From the NCBI GenBank assembly GCA_024236095.1, contig JACKLD010000012.1, positions 441,968-505,967 of the forward strand: a stretch of DNA of 64,000 nucleotides. The letters are read 5' to 3'. Shown here in pieces: positions 25,352 to 33,582 of the stretch (position 1 is the first letter of the stretch; each line of letters opens with the position of its first letter). Source of the stretch: Pseudomonadaceae bacterium (lineage in GTDB: Bacteria; Pseudomonadota; Alphaproteobacteria; UBA2136; UBA6156). The translations under genes and the position numbers were made by a program. The notes beneath the pieces were generated by a model. The model had not been told where the DNA came from. It did not search any database and saw only the letters and a list, made by a program, of their open reading frames with translations.

Positions 25352-26233
25352 ATGCCCCACCTCACCGAACTCACCGCAAACCCCATGCTCCTCATTCAGT
25401 GGCTATGGATGATCCTCCTCAGCATGGCCTACCCCATCACCCTCACGCTGCTGCTGTGGCTGGCCACCTTGGCCGCCTATGCCACCCACACCGTCACCCC
25501 CCGCACCGCCCTCATTTTCACCCTGTGCGCGCCCATCCTCACCCTGCTGCTGGCGGCTCTCGCCACCCTCAGCCTCCCCACCCAACCGCCACCGCGCCCA
25601 GCCACCGCCACCCTGCGCCTCGCCCACCTCAACGCCTTTTGGTACAACCACGCAAACCTCGCCGCACGGGCCGCCTTCGCCCAACACACCCACGCCGACA
25701 TCCTCACGCTGGTGGAGGTCAACGACGAACTCCAAACCGCCCTCAACGCCGCCCCGCCCCTGCCCTACCACGCCCTCAGCAAAGACATCCATTCCGGCTA
25801 CCATCTCCCCACCGCCATCTACAGCCGCTGGCCCATCACCCTTACCCGAAGCCTTGCCCCGCGCCTTAACCTCTACCATGTCGCCCATCCGTCCAAACCG
25901 TTTTACCTGCTGCTGGCCCACACCCAATCCCCCTACACCCCCAAAGCCATGCAACAACGCAATGCCGAGCTTGCCACCCTCGCCACCGCCAACCTCCCGT
26001 CCCCGCTCATTCTGGTGGGAGACCTCAACACCGTCCCGTGGGACCCGTCCCTCGCCCCGCTCAAACAACACCTCCACCTTGCCGGAAGCTGGCTCCCAAC
26101 CCACCCCAACCCGCTGGCCTTGGCCCCGATAGACCTCCTCCTCACCACACCAAACATCCCCGCCCCCACACTCCACCGCACCCGCGTGCAAGGCACCGAC
26201 CACCTCGCCCTCATCGCCGATTTCATGTACTAA
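25352..26233 (+). CDS. Endonuclease/exonuclease/phosphatase (EEP) family membrane protein
   Basis: 293 aa. Two or three N-terminal hydrophobic segments (about 10-75) anchor an EEP-fold domain: LRLAHLNAFWYN, ILTLVEVND (metal-binding Glu), STAIYSRWPI-like TAIYSRWPI, LLLAHTQSP, LILVGDLNTVPWD (Asn/Asp of the active site) and QGTDHLALIADF (catalytic Asp-His). The substrate is unknown, and the catalytic domain faces either side of the membrane. ATG 25352 is chosen; ATG 25385 is possible. Confidence 0.82.
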   Translation: MPHLTELTANPMLLIQWLWMILLSMAYPITLTLLLWLATLAAYATHTVTPRTALIFTLCAPILTLLLAALATLSLPTQPPPRPATATLRLAHLNAFWYNHANLAARAAFAQHTHADILTLVEVNDELQTALNAAPPLPYHALSKDIHSGYHLPTAIYSRWPITLTRSLAPRLNLYHVAHPSKPFYLLLAHTQSPYTPKAMQQRNAELATLATANLPSPLILVGDLNTVPWDPSLAPLKQHLHLAGSWLPTHPNPLALAPIDLLLTTPNIPAPTLHRTRVQGTDHLALIADFMY

Positions 26234-26270
26234 CGCCTAACAACTATCAACTAACAACTGTCAATCCAAC

Positions 26271-27248
26271 ATGCACACCACCACCCACCCTCTCCCCCCC
26301 TCCCAAACCGCCCAAGCTGAAGCCTTGGCCGAACTCCACGCCGCCACACTGGTGATAGACAACCCCGCCCACACCACCACCGCGTCCGAGTTCGCCGCCC
26401 CCACCGCCCCGCAAACCGCCACATGGTACGCAGCCGAAGACACCCGCCCCGCCCTCACCGACGCCCTCGCCACCATGGGCCACACCAACCTGGTCTGGAC
26501 ACCTGTCGACACCACCGCCGATTACGTCGCCCAAACCGCCCACCTGTTCCCGCCGCTGCAAGTCGGCCGCTTTTACATCACCCGCAACCATGAGGCACCG
26601 CCAACCGGCTGCATCCCCATCCAAATCCCGCCCAACCAGGCCTTCGGCAGCGGCGAACACGCCACCACCTCCGGCTGCCTCACGGTCTTCCAACACCTCC
26701 TGCATAAAGCCACCATCCCCGCGACATCCGCAAAGCCTGCCTCACAGGAAAGCGTCATCCCGACGCAGGTCGGGATCCACGAACAACATCAAACCCGCGC
26801 CGCAGGCGCACCATCTATCCAATACCTCCCCACACACGCCCTCGATTTCGGCGCCGGCTCCGCCATCCTCGCCCTCGCCACCGCCACATGGCTTGGCATC
26901 CCCGTCACCTGCGCCGACAACGAACAACCCGCCGTCCGCATCGCACTGGAAAACGCCGCAACCAACGGCGTCTCCCACCTCATCACCAGCCACCATGCCG
27001 ATACCCCCGCCCACCCCGCTGTCATGGCCAACGCCCCCTACCCTCTTGTCTTTGCCAACATCCTCCTCACGCCGCTACTGACACTCTCAAAACCTCTCAT
27101 CAACACCCTCGCCCCAAACGGTATTCTCATCCTCTCCGGTTTCCGCACAGACCAAGAGGCCGATATTCTTACCGCCTACACCTCCCTCACCCTCCTCCAC
27201 CGCCACGAGGCCGACGGCTGGCTGACCTTGGCCTTGCAAAGGCTCTAA
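26271..27248 (+). CDS. prmA: Ribosomal protein L11 methyltransferase with a repeat insertion
   Basis: 325 aa. The N-terminal L11-recognition domain is followed by PNQAFGSGEHATTSGCL (about 120-136), a PrmA hallmark, and the SAM motif I as LDFGAGSAILALA (about 189-202), where most members have LDVGCGSG. NPP/NIL-like VFANILLTPLL follows. Residues about 160-187 interrupt the family: a type B palindromic element (26757-26776) and a GCGCC palindrome are read in frame. The element lies between the two SAM-region motifs, and the enzyme may still fold. It starts after a short AT-rich stretch behind the EEP gene. Confidence 0.88.
   Translation: MHTTTHPLPPSQTAQAEALAELHAATLVIDNPAHTTTASEFAAPTAPQTATWYAAEDTRPALTDALATMGHTNLVWTPVDTTADYVAQTAHLFPPLQVGRFYITRNHEAPPTGCIPIQIPPNQAFGSGEHATTSGCLTVFQHLLHKATIPATSAKPASQESVIPTQVGIHEQHQTRAAGAPSIQYLPTHALDFGAGSAILALATATWLGIPVTCADNEQPAVRIALENAATNGVSHLITSHHADTPAHPAVMANAPYPLVFANILLTPLLTLSKPLINTLAPNGILILSGFRTDQEADILTAYTSLTLLHRHEADGWLTLALQRL
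26750..26822 (+). repeat. Type B palindromic element inside prmA
   Basis: ATCCCGACGCAGGTCGGGAT (26757-26776) is followed by CCAC, about 20 variable bases, and GCGCCGCAGGCGC with CACCATCTATCC. The two-part layout equals that in rnr. The right half of the first palindrome (GACC/GGTC variants) keeps its pairing, showing compensatory change. Confidence 0.92.
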
Positions 27249-27328
27249 AATACCAAACTCTCTATGGCATTTTAACGCCATTCTACGCCACGCTACCTAT
27301 ACCAAAGGGGCCACTTAACCGTTTTCCA

Positions 27329-27359
27329 GCACCTCTTCGGGTGCGTGGCACCCTGTTTT
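27329..27359 (+). promoter_or_regulatory. Alternative hairpins just upstream of the 75-aa gene
   Basis: GCACC (27329-27333) can pair with GGTGC (27340-27344), or GGGTGC (27339-27344) can pair with GCACCC (27348-27353), which is followed by TGTTTT. The pairings exclude each other, as in attenuators. The ribosome site follows directly. Confidence 0.35.
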
Positions 27360-27369
27360 GGAGGAGAGT

Positions 27370-27597
27370 ATGGACGAAAAAAATGTAAGAGTGCGTATGC
27401 GCCGGCCGCACCACGAGGTCGCCAGCGGCCTCGCCCGCTTGGCGGTGGTAGGCGGCCTTGGCATTGCGTCTGGGGTAAGTGTCGTTTATGCCATCACCTA
27501 TGGCATGAGCGGCCAGATCCTCATCTCAGCAGCATTGGCGCTGCTGGGAGTCGCTTTGGCAGTCAGTACACTCTTCGGTCTACGGACAAAACTGTAG
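27370..27597 (+). CDS. Small two-segment membrane protein
   Basis: 75 aa. A charged, basic N-terminus (VRVRMRRPHHEVASG) leads to two hydrophobic segments (about 25-43 and 50-70). Not recognised. ATG 27370 has a GGAGGAG site just upstream. Between prmA and the M24 peptidase. Confidence 0.6.
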   Translation: MDEKNVRVRMRRPHHEVASGLARLAVVGGLGIASGVSVVYAITYGMSGQILISAALALLGVALAVSTLFGLRTKL

Positions 27598-27671
27598 ACC
27601 TCGGTGGGTGTCGTGTTTACGGCGCCCGCTTTTATTTGCATTGTGCAGGCGGCTCAACTACCATCGCCGCC

Positions 27672-28826
27672 ATGAAAACCCCCGCCAAACTCATCTTCGA
27701 AAACGGTGCCAACTGGCGCTATGCCACCGGCACCCCCATCTCCGACCCGGCCCTCTGGTACATGGAGCCAAACGGCACCACCCACATTCTGGTCTCCGAG
27801 CTGGAAATCGCCCTCATGCAAACCACCGCCACCGGCGTCACCCACATCCACGGTTTTGCCGAAGTCCGCGATTCCCTCCACCCCAAACCGCTTACCCTCT
27901 CCGCCATGGTGGCGTGGCTGCACCGTGCAACGCCCGAGGCCCCGCTCCTCGTGCCCGCCGATTTCCCTGCCGCCACCTTCCAACGCCTTACGGCAGAAGG
28001 CCTGCCGCTGGAGGTCTGCACCGATGATTTGTTCTTCCCCGAACGCGCCATCAAAACCCTTGCCGAAACCGAAAAACTCGCCGAAGCCGAACGCGCCGCC
28101 ACCCAATGCTTCCACCGCGCCGCCCACATCCTGCGCGAGGCCGACATCGCCCGCGATGCATCCCTTGTGTGGAAAGGCAAACCCCTCACCGCCGAAACCG
28201 TGCAGATGGAGATGCGTAAAATTGCCATCGAGCAAGGCTGCGAGGAGTTCCACGGCGGCCCCATCGTCGCCTGCGGCGCCCAAGGCGCCATGCCGCACGA
28301 GCGCGGCCACGGCATCCTCAAAGCGCATGAGTTGATTGTGATTGATAACTTCCCCCGCCACAAAAACGGCTACTGGGCCGACTGCACCCGCACCTTCGTC
28401 AAGGGCAAAACAACCCAATGGCAGCAAGACGTCTACGCCGCCGTCCTCACCGCCCAAGAAGCCGCCCTCGCCCTCATCCGCCAAGGCGCCAACGGGCGCG
28501 ACATCCACAAAGCGGTAGAAACCACCCTCCACCGCGCAGGCTTCCCTACCGGCAGCATGGACGACGGCACGCCTTACGGCTTCTTCCACGGCACCGGCCA
28601 CGGCGTCGGGCTGGAACTTCACGAGCCCGGCCCCCGCATGATTTCCCGTGCCGACTGCGAACTCAAATCTGGCTACGTCACCTCGGTGGAACCCGGCCTT
28701 TACTATCCCCCCGGCAGCCACAAGGGCGGCACCGGCGGCTGCCGGATTGAAGACCTTGTGGTCGTCACCGACACCGGCCACCACAACCTCACCCTCTACC
28801 CCAAAAACAAGTGGATGATCGACTAA
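27672..28826 (+). CDS. M24-family Xaa-Pro peptidase
   Basis: 384 aa. The C-terminal two thirds form a pita-bread metallopeptidase domain: LIVIDNFPRHKNGYWADCTRTF (two metal-binding Asp), FFHGTGHGVGLELHE (His ligand), YVTSVEPGLYYP (Glu) and GGCRIEDLVVVT (Glu). All five metal ligands appear present. The N-terminal domain (about 1-150) is of the creatinase/prolidase type. It cleaves peptides with proline in the second position. No signal peptide, so cytosolic. The start is chosen where the coding pattern begins; the frame is open upstream. Confidence 0.9.
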   Translation: MKTPAKLIFENGANWRYATGTPISDPALWYMEPNGTTHILVSELEIALMQTTATGVTHIHGFAEVRDSLHPKPLTLSAMVAWLHRATPEAPLLVPADFPAATFQRLTAEGLPLEVCTDDLFFPERAIKTLAETEKLAEAERAATQCFHRAAHILREADIARDASLVWKGKPLTAETVQMEMRKIAIEQGCEEFHGGPIVACGAQGAMPHERGHGILKAHELIVIDNFPRHKNGYWADCTRTFVKGKTTQWQQDVYAAVLTAQEAALALIRQGANGRDIHKAVETTLHRAGFPTGSMDDGTPYGFFHGTGHGVGLELHEPGPRMISRADCELKSGYVTSVEPGLYYPPGSHKGGTGGCRIEDLVVVTDTGHHNLTLYPKNKWMID

Positions 28827-28832
28827 TCACCC

Positions 28833-29318
28833 TTGAAAGCGCGCCCAGCCATCACCATATTTTCTGTATGTCTGTCCAGAACAAAGATACAAACCCCACC
28901 ATCCAGAACGAACTTGCTGGAGCAGAATCTTGCCGCTCCCGATGTTTTGGAAATCGACATCCCTCCGCTCCACCCCGCCGATGAGCAGCATATTGCCACC
29001 TTCCGCCAACATCTAATTGGCATCATGGAACGAAGCCATGCCTCTACCAAATACATCCACGCGTTCAATATCACGGCATTGGTCAGCTATATTGGCGAAC
29101 TCAAGAAGTCCACGGCACTCAACCCTCCCCCCAAACGCCCCACCGACCTCGCCCGCCACACCATGCTGCGTATGGCCAAAGAAGTGCCCATCACCGTCAC
29201 CCGCACACACAAAAATAGAAAAACCGGAAAAATCAAACCACCCAGCGGCACAGCCACTTACCTTGTCGACGTCTCATCCTTCCAAGACGGCAAATACCCC
29301 GCCTCTCCTGAACTCTAG
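28833..29318 (+). CDS. Hypothetical protein with an uncertain start (up to 161 aa)
   Basis: Not recognised. The frame is supported by LEIDIPPLHPADEQHIATFRQHLIGIM and a basic C-terminal part. The first frame start is TTG 28833, and no in-frame ATG occurs before 29025. A plausible ATG at 28868 (MSVQNKDTN...) is in another frame, so either the gene starts at a non-ATG codon or it has a frameshift near 28905-28925. AT-richer than its neighbours. Confidence 0.4.
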   Translation: MKARPAITIFSVCLSRTKIQTPPSRTNLLEQNLAAPDVLEIDIPPLHPADEQHIATFRQHLIGIMERSHASTKYIHAFNITALVSYIGELKKSTALNPPPKRPTDLARHTMLRMAKEVPITVTRTHKNRKTGKIKPPSGTATYLVDVSSFQDGKYPASPEL

Positions 29319-29328
29319 CCCGCGCCGA

Positions 29329-30501
29329 TTACGCCACCAACTTCTTCAACCGCGCCACCACGTCAACCGAGGCATGCTCCAACCGCGCCACCAAATCGTC
29401 GATGTTGGCATTGGGGTCGCGGGCGCGCCGCTCGGCGGCTTCCTTGGCCGAGGCATGCACATCACGGTGACTGGCTTCCATCGCCTTGAAGTCGGCATCG
29501 CTGCCATACTTGTTCATGCCGGTGCTGTAGTACCATTTGCCCAAGCGACACAACTTGTGGTCGCCCGCCTGCGCCGGGTCCAGCTTGATGCGCTGCATGG
29601 AAAAGTCGACGATCTTTTTCTTCCACAACGCGTGGTCGGCCTGCGCCAAGTACACCACCTTCTCGGCAATGTCGGCCTCTGCCAGCAGCCCGCGCTGGTG
29701 CTCCACCACGTTGCACAGCGTGTCCAGCCCGTCCATGATGGTACCGGTCTGCTGTTCGTTGCGGGTGGCTTGGGCTGAAACCTCGCGGATGCCGTCCGCC
29801 ACGCTCTGCGAAGCGATCGCCTGCTCGCTGGTGGCATGGGCGATGCCGTGCATCAGATCCAAAATCTCACCCGCCGATGTGGTCAGCTGCCGCACTTTCT
29901 GCGTGCCATCCCCCACCGCCTGCCGGGCACCTTCCACGCCCTTCAGCACGTTTTCAATGTCGCCATTGATACGCTGGATGGTCTCGGCAATCTGCTGTGA
30001 TGCCGCCTGCGACTGCTGCGAAAGCTTGCGCACCTCGTCGGCCACCACCGCAAAACCGCGTCCGGCATCACCGGCCCGCGCCGCTTCAATCGCCGCATTC
30101 AGCGCCAACAGGTTGGTCTGCGCGGCGATGCTGGCAATGGTCTCCACAATCTGGCTGATTTCCTCCGACGCCGTGCGCAAGCTGGCCATGCTGTGGTTGG
30201 TCTTGTCCATTTCGCTTTCCAAGCGGCCCATCATCATCACCGCTTCATCCACCTCGCCTTGCACCTGCGTGGCGCGCTGGCTGGCGTGGGTGGCGTTTTC
30301 GGCAATGCTGCGGGTGGTGGAGTTCATCTCCTCGCTGGCACTGGCAAGCCCATGCACCTGTCCGTTAATCTCCACGGCAGCCCTGCGGATGCCGCTGACC
30401 AGATTGGCCACATCCACCACCTGCATCGAGATTTCCACAATCCCCTTCAGCATCGCGGTCAAATCCATGCCCGCACACCCACCTCGCTTGAACCAGCTCA
30501 T
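29329..30501 (-). CDS. Soluble methyl-accepting chemotaxis protein with CZB domain
   Basis: 390 aa cytosolic chemoreceptor with no membrane segment. The signalling hairpin IAAQTNLLALNAAIEAARAGDAGRGFAVVADEVRKL is at about residues 125-160. The C-terminal chemoreceptor zinc-binding (CZB) domain shows QADHALWKKKI, DHKLCRLGKWYYS and EASHRDVHASAKEA, supplying the His/Cys zinc ligands. CZB receptors sense zinc or hypochlorous acid in some species. ATG 30501 is preferred to an upstream in-frame TTG. It probably signals to the CheA array in this window. Confidence 0.92.
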   Translation of the reverse strand: MSWFKRGGCAGMDLTAMLKGIVEISMQVVDVANLVSGIRRAAVEINGQVHGLASASEEMNSTTRSIAENATHASQRATQVQGEVDEAVMMMGRLESEMDKTNHSMASLRTASEEISQIVETIASIAAQTNLLALNAAIEAARAGDAGRGFAVVADEVRKLSQQSQAASQQIAETIQRINGDIENVLKGVEGARQAVGDGTQKVRQLTTSAGEILDLMHGIAHATSEQAIASQSVADGIREVSAQATRNEQQTGTIMDGLDTLCNVVEHQRGLLAEADIAEKVVYLAQADHALWKKKIVDFSMQRIKLDPAQAGDHKLCRLGKWYYSTGMNKYGSDADFKAMEASHRDVHASAKEAAERRARDPNANIDDLVARLEHASVDVVARLKKLVA

Positions 30502-30667
30502 CGGCAAAACTTCTTGTTGTTGAGTTATTGCCGAAACCCTAGCACATCTTCCCCACCGCCAAACATCCCGCCGCCCACAAAACCACCATCCTCCCGCGAC
30601 CTCGCCGCCACATCATCACACAAACCCACATCTCCTTCTGGCAACACTTCCCCACTCACCCCACAGG

Positions 30668-30733
30668 AAAGCGTCATTCCCGCCCCTCTCCGTCAAAGTA
30701 GGCCACCAAGCCCGACAGCGGGAATCCAGTAGG
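30668..30733 (+). repeat. Interrupted type B palindrome between the chemoreceptor and murF
   Basis: The arms ATTCCCGC (30676-30683) and GCGGGAAT (30718-30725) are those of the 20-base palindrome in uvrD, here with 34 bases in between, giving the same spread-arm layout as type A repeats. GAAAGCGTC precedes it, as in prmA. Confidence 0.8.
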
Positions 30734-30784
30734 GATGCTTTCAAGTTCCACTTTCCAACATTTAAAGCCATTTGCAGGAGGCAT

Positions 30785-32152
30785 TTAATTACTGTTCAAC
30801 GCCGCCTTCAACCGCGGCACCACCTGCTGCACATACAGCATCTTCTTGCTGCCCTTCACCACCACCGCATCACCGGCCTGCAACAGCTTTGCCACCACGG
30901 CGGGGTCAAACGCCTTGGGGTCGGCCTCGTAATGCCAACGTTTTTCCACCGGCAACAGTTCAAACAGGTGCGCCATCAGCGGCCCCACACACACCACGCC
31001 GTCAATCCCCACCAGCTTGGGCGCCAGCCCTTCATGATACGCCACCGCCTCGGCTCCCAGCTCCAGCATGTCTCCCAATACCGCAACCCGCCGCCCGCGC
31101 ACCGGCCGCGCCTTCAACGCCGCCAACGCCGCCGCCATGCTGGCAGGGTTACCGTTGAAACTGTCATCCACCACCACCACACCCGCCACCTCTTCCACCG
31201 CCCCACGGCCCACATCCAGCCCATTGTCCTCCACACCCGCGGCAGCCTTGGCAACATCCACACCTTGCAAACACCGCACCGCCGCCAGCGCCGCCAAGGC
31301 ATTGTACAAGCGGTGCGGCGCCCCTTCCCGCAACATAAAGACAACATCACCCGCCGTCACCCGCCAGTCCGTCCCATCCGCCGTCACTTCAGCCCTGTCA
31401 TCAAACCTTACCACCCGCACATCCGCCCGCACACCTTCGGCACTTACCTCATCCGGCAGCACCAATATTCCGCCTTTCGCCAATCCTTCGGCGATGCTCA
31501 CTTTCTCGCGCCGTATCGCCTCCACACTGCCCAGATGCTCCACATGCACCGGCATCACGTTCACCACCAACGCCACGTCCGGCTTCGCCAACTGGCTCAG
31601 GCGCGCAATTTCTCCGGCCTGGTTCATCCCCATTTCCACCACCGCAAAATCGGCATCGCGCGGCATATTGCACAGGGTCAGCGGAACCCCCCAAAAGTTG
31701 TTGAAACTCGCCCGCGCCGCATGAACCACCCCCACCCGTGCCAGCATCACCCGCAACATGTCTTTGGTGGTGGTTTTGCCCGCACTGCCGGTCAGACCGA
31801 TCACCTGCCCGCCAAAGCGCGCCCGCGCTGCCGCCGCCAGCTTCCACAAACCGTCCATCAAGGTATCCGCCACCACCAGTTGCGGAATGCTCACCCCCTC
31901 AATCCTCCGCCCCACAATCACCGCCACCGCCCCCTTGGCCGCCGCATCCGCCACATAATCATGACCATCCGCCGCACTGGCAAAACTGCTTCTGAATCCC
32001 CCGCTCGGCGTACCGGAAAGCGCCACGAACACATCCCCCGCTTGCACCTGCCTGCTGTCACTCACCACCCGATGCACCGCCACATCCGCCGCGCCACACA
32101 CCACCCCCAACGCCTCGGCTATCTCGTGCAATGTCCACAGCGGCTGACTCAT
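30785..32152 (-). CDS. murF: UDP-N-acetylmuramoyl-tripeptide--D-alanyl-D-alanine ligase
   Basis: 455 aa. ATP-binding loop VIGLTGSAGKTTTKDML (about 106-122), then FNNFWGVPLTL and FAVVEMGMNQAGEIARL, the MurF signature; the C-terminal domain holds VVVDDSFNGNPASM and VLGDMLELG. It adds D-Ala-D-Ala to the wall precursor. Four-base ATGA overlap with murE. Confidence 0.96.
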   Translation of the reverse strand: MSQPLWTLHEIAEALGVVCGAADVAVHRVVSDSRQVQAGDVFVALSGTPSGGFRSSFASAADGHDYVADAAAKGAVAVIVGRRIEGVSIPQLVVADTLMDGLWKLAAAARARFGGQVIGLTGSAGKTTTKDMLRVMLARVGVVHAARASFNNFWGVPLTLCNMPRDADFAVVEMGMNQAGEIARLSQLAKPDVALVVNVMPVHVEHLGSVEAIRREKVSIAEGLAKGGILVLPDEVSAEGVRADVRVVRFDDRAEVTADGTDWRVTAGDVVFMLREGAPHRLYNALAALAAVRCLQGVDVAKAAAGVEDNGLDVGRGAVEEVAGVVVVDDSFNGNPASMAAALAALKARPVRGRRVAVLGDMLELGAEAVAYHEGLAPKLVGIDGVVCVGPLMAHLFELLPVEKRWHYEADPKAFDPAVVAKLLQAGDAVVVKGSKKMLYVQQVVPRLKAALNSN

Positions 32153-33582
32153 CCCAAAATCTCCCGTACCACCACCCGGTCGTCAAACGGCAAAACCTCA
32201 CGCCCGATAATCTGCCCGTCCTCATGCCCCTTGCCCGCCACCACAATCAGGTCGTTGGGCGCCGCCCCTTCAATCGCGGCGGCAATCGCCTCGCGGCGGT
32301 CACCGATGTTCCGCGCCGTGCCACCAACACTCTCTACCCCCCGCACCATCTCGGCCCGGATCGGCGCCGGGTCTTCGGTGCGAGGGTTATCATCGGTAAT
32401 CACCACCACGTCGGCAAGTTCGGCGGCAATTTTCCCCATCGGCGCCCGCTTGGTGGCGTCGCGGTCACCGCCACAACCCACCACCACCCACAGCTTGCCA
32501 CCGGCTTTCTCGGCCAACGGCTTGGCCGCCGCCAACGCCCGCGCCAAGGCATCGGGCTTGTGGGCATAGTCCACCAGCACGGTGGGGCGGCCCTCTTTCA
32601 CAATCATCTCCATCCGCCCGGGCACGCTGCTCACCGCCACTGCCGCCCGCGCCGCCTTTTCCCACGGAACCCCGCCCGCCACCAGCAACCCCAAACTCAC
32701 CGCCAAATTCTCCGCCTGAAAACCTCCCACCAGCGGCAACCGCACATCCACCGGCGTGCCGTCAAACTTCAATTTGGCCTCAATGCCTTGCGCGGTGGCT
32801 GCCACCACTTCCACCACCAACTCGGCGTTGGCAGTGCCCACACTCAACACATGCACACCACGCTGCTTGCACAGGCTGGCCAGCGGCCAGAGTTCGGGCC
32901 TGCCAATGTTCACCACCGCCGTGCCGTCCTCCGGCAGAAGTTCGGTAAACAACCGCGCCTTGGCCGCCATGTAGTTTTCAAAGCTGCCATGGAAATCAAA
33001 ATGGTCTTGCGTCACGTTGGTAATACCCGCCGCGCGCCAGCGCACCCCGTCCATTCGGCCAAGCGCCAGCGCATGACTGCTCACCTCGGCCACCAGATGG
33101 CTCACACCATCCTCCGCAAGCTCTTGCAACATCGGGTGCAGCGTCAACGCGGCAGGGCTTGTATAGCCGGAATACCCCACAATCTCGCTCTCCCGCACCG
33201 TCCCCAAGGTGCCGACACTGGCCCCCTTGTACCCCGCTGCCGCCAGCATCTGCTGGCCAAACCACGCCACACTTGTCTTGCCGCTGGTGCCGGTCACCCC
33301 CAACATCACCTCCGGCTGCTTGGGCCACATGGCCGCCGCATACACCGCCAGAACCGCCCCGGGGTTGCCCGTATGAATCACACCGTCTTCCCGCACATCG
33401 GAAATCACCGCTGCCGCCCCTTTCGCCCGTGCTTCCGCCAACACCTTCGCGGTCATTTTGGGCGCCATCCGGCTATCCCACACCATCACGCCACCGGCCT
33501 GCAATTGCCGCGTGTCGTCGGTCAGTTGCGAAATCTCAAAATCCTTGTCAATCGACAATCCCGGCAGCGCGGAAAGCTTCAT
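32149..33582 (-). CDS. murE: UDP-MurNAc-tripeptide synthetase (meso-DAP adding)
   Basis: 477 aa. P-loop GVTGTSGKTSVAWF, then YTSPAALTLHPMLQELAEDGVSHLVAEVSSHALALGR, the MurE hallmark. DDNPRTEDP has the DNPR motif that recognises meso-diaminopimelate. ATG 33582 has a GGGGAG site and overlaps the end of ftsI by 35 bases. Confidence 0.96.
   Translation of the reverse strand: MKLSALPGLSIDKDFEISQLTDDTRQLQAGGVMVWDSRMAPKMTAKVLAEARAKGAAAVISDVREDGVIHTGNPGAVLAVYAAAMWPKQPEVMLGVTGTSGKTSVAWFGQQMLAAAGYKGASVGTLGTVRESEIVGYSGYTSPAALTLHPMLQELAEDGVSHLVAEVSSHALALGRMDGVRWRAAGITNVTQDHFDFHGSFENYMAAKARLFTELLPEDGTAVVNIGRPELWPLASLCKQRGVHVLSVGTANAELVVEVVAATAQGIEAKLKFDGTPVDVRLPLVGGFQAENLAVSLGLLVAGGVPWEKAARAAVAVSSVPGRMEMIVKEGRPTVLVDYAHKPDALARALAAAKPLAEKAGGKLWVVVGCGGDRDATKRAPMGKIAAELADVVVITDDNPRTEDPAPIRAEMVRGVESVGGTARNIGDRREAIAAAIEGAAPNDLIVVAGKGHEDGQIIGREVLPFDDRVVVREILG

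Noticed and set aside
27672..28826. Methionine aminopeptidase
   Set aside because: The long N-terminal domain and length of 384 aa fit a prolidase or Xaa-Pro aminopeptidase better than Map (about 260 aa).
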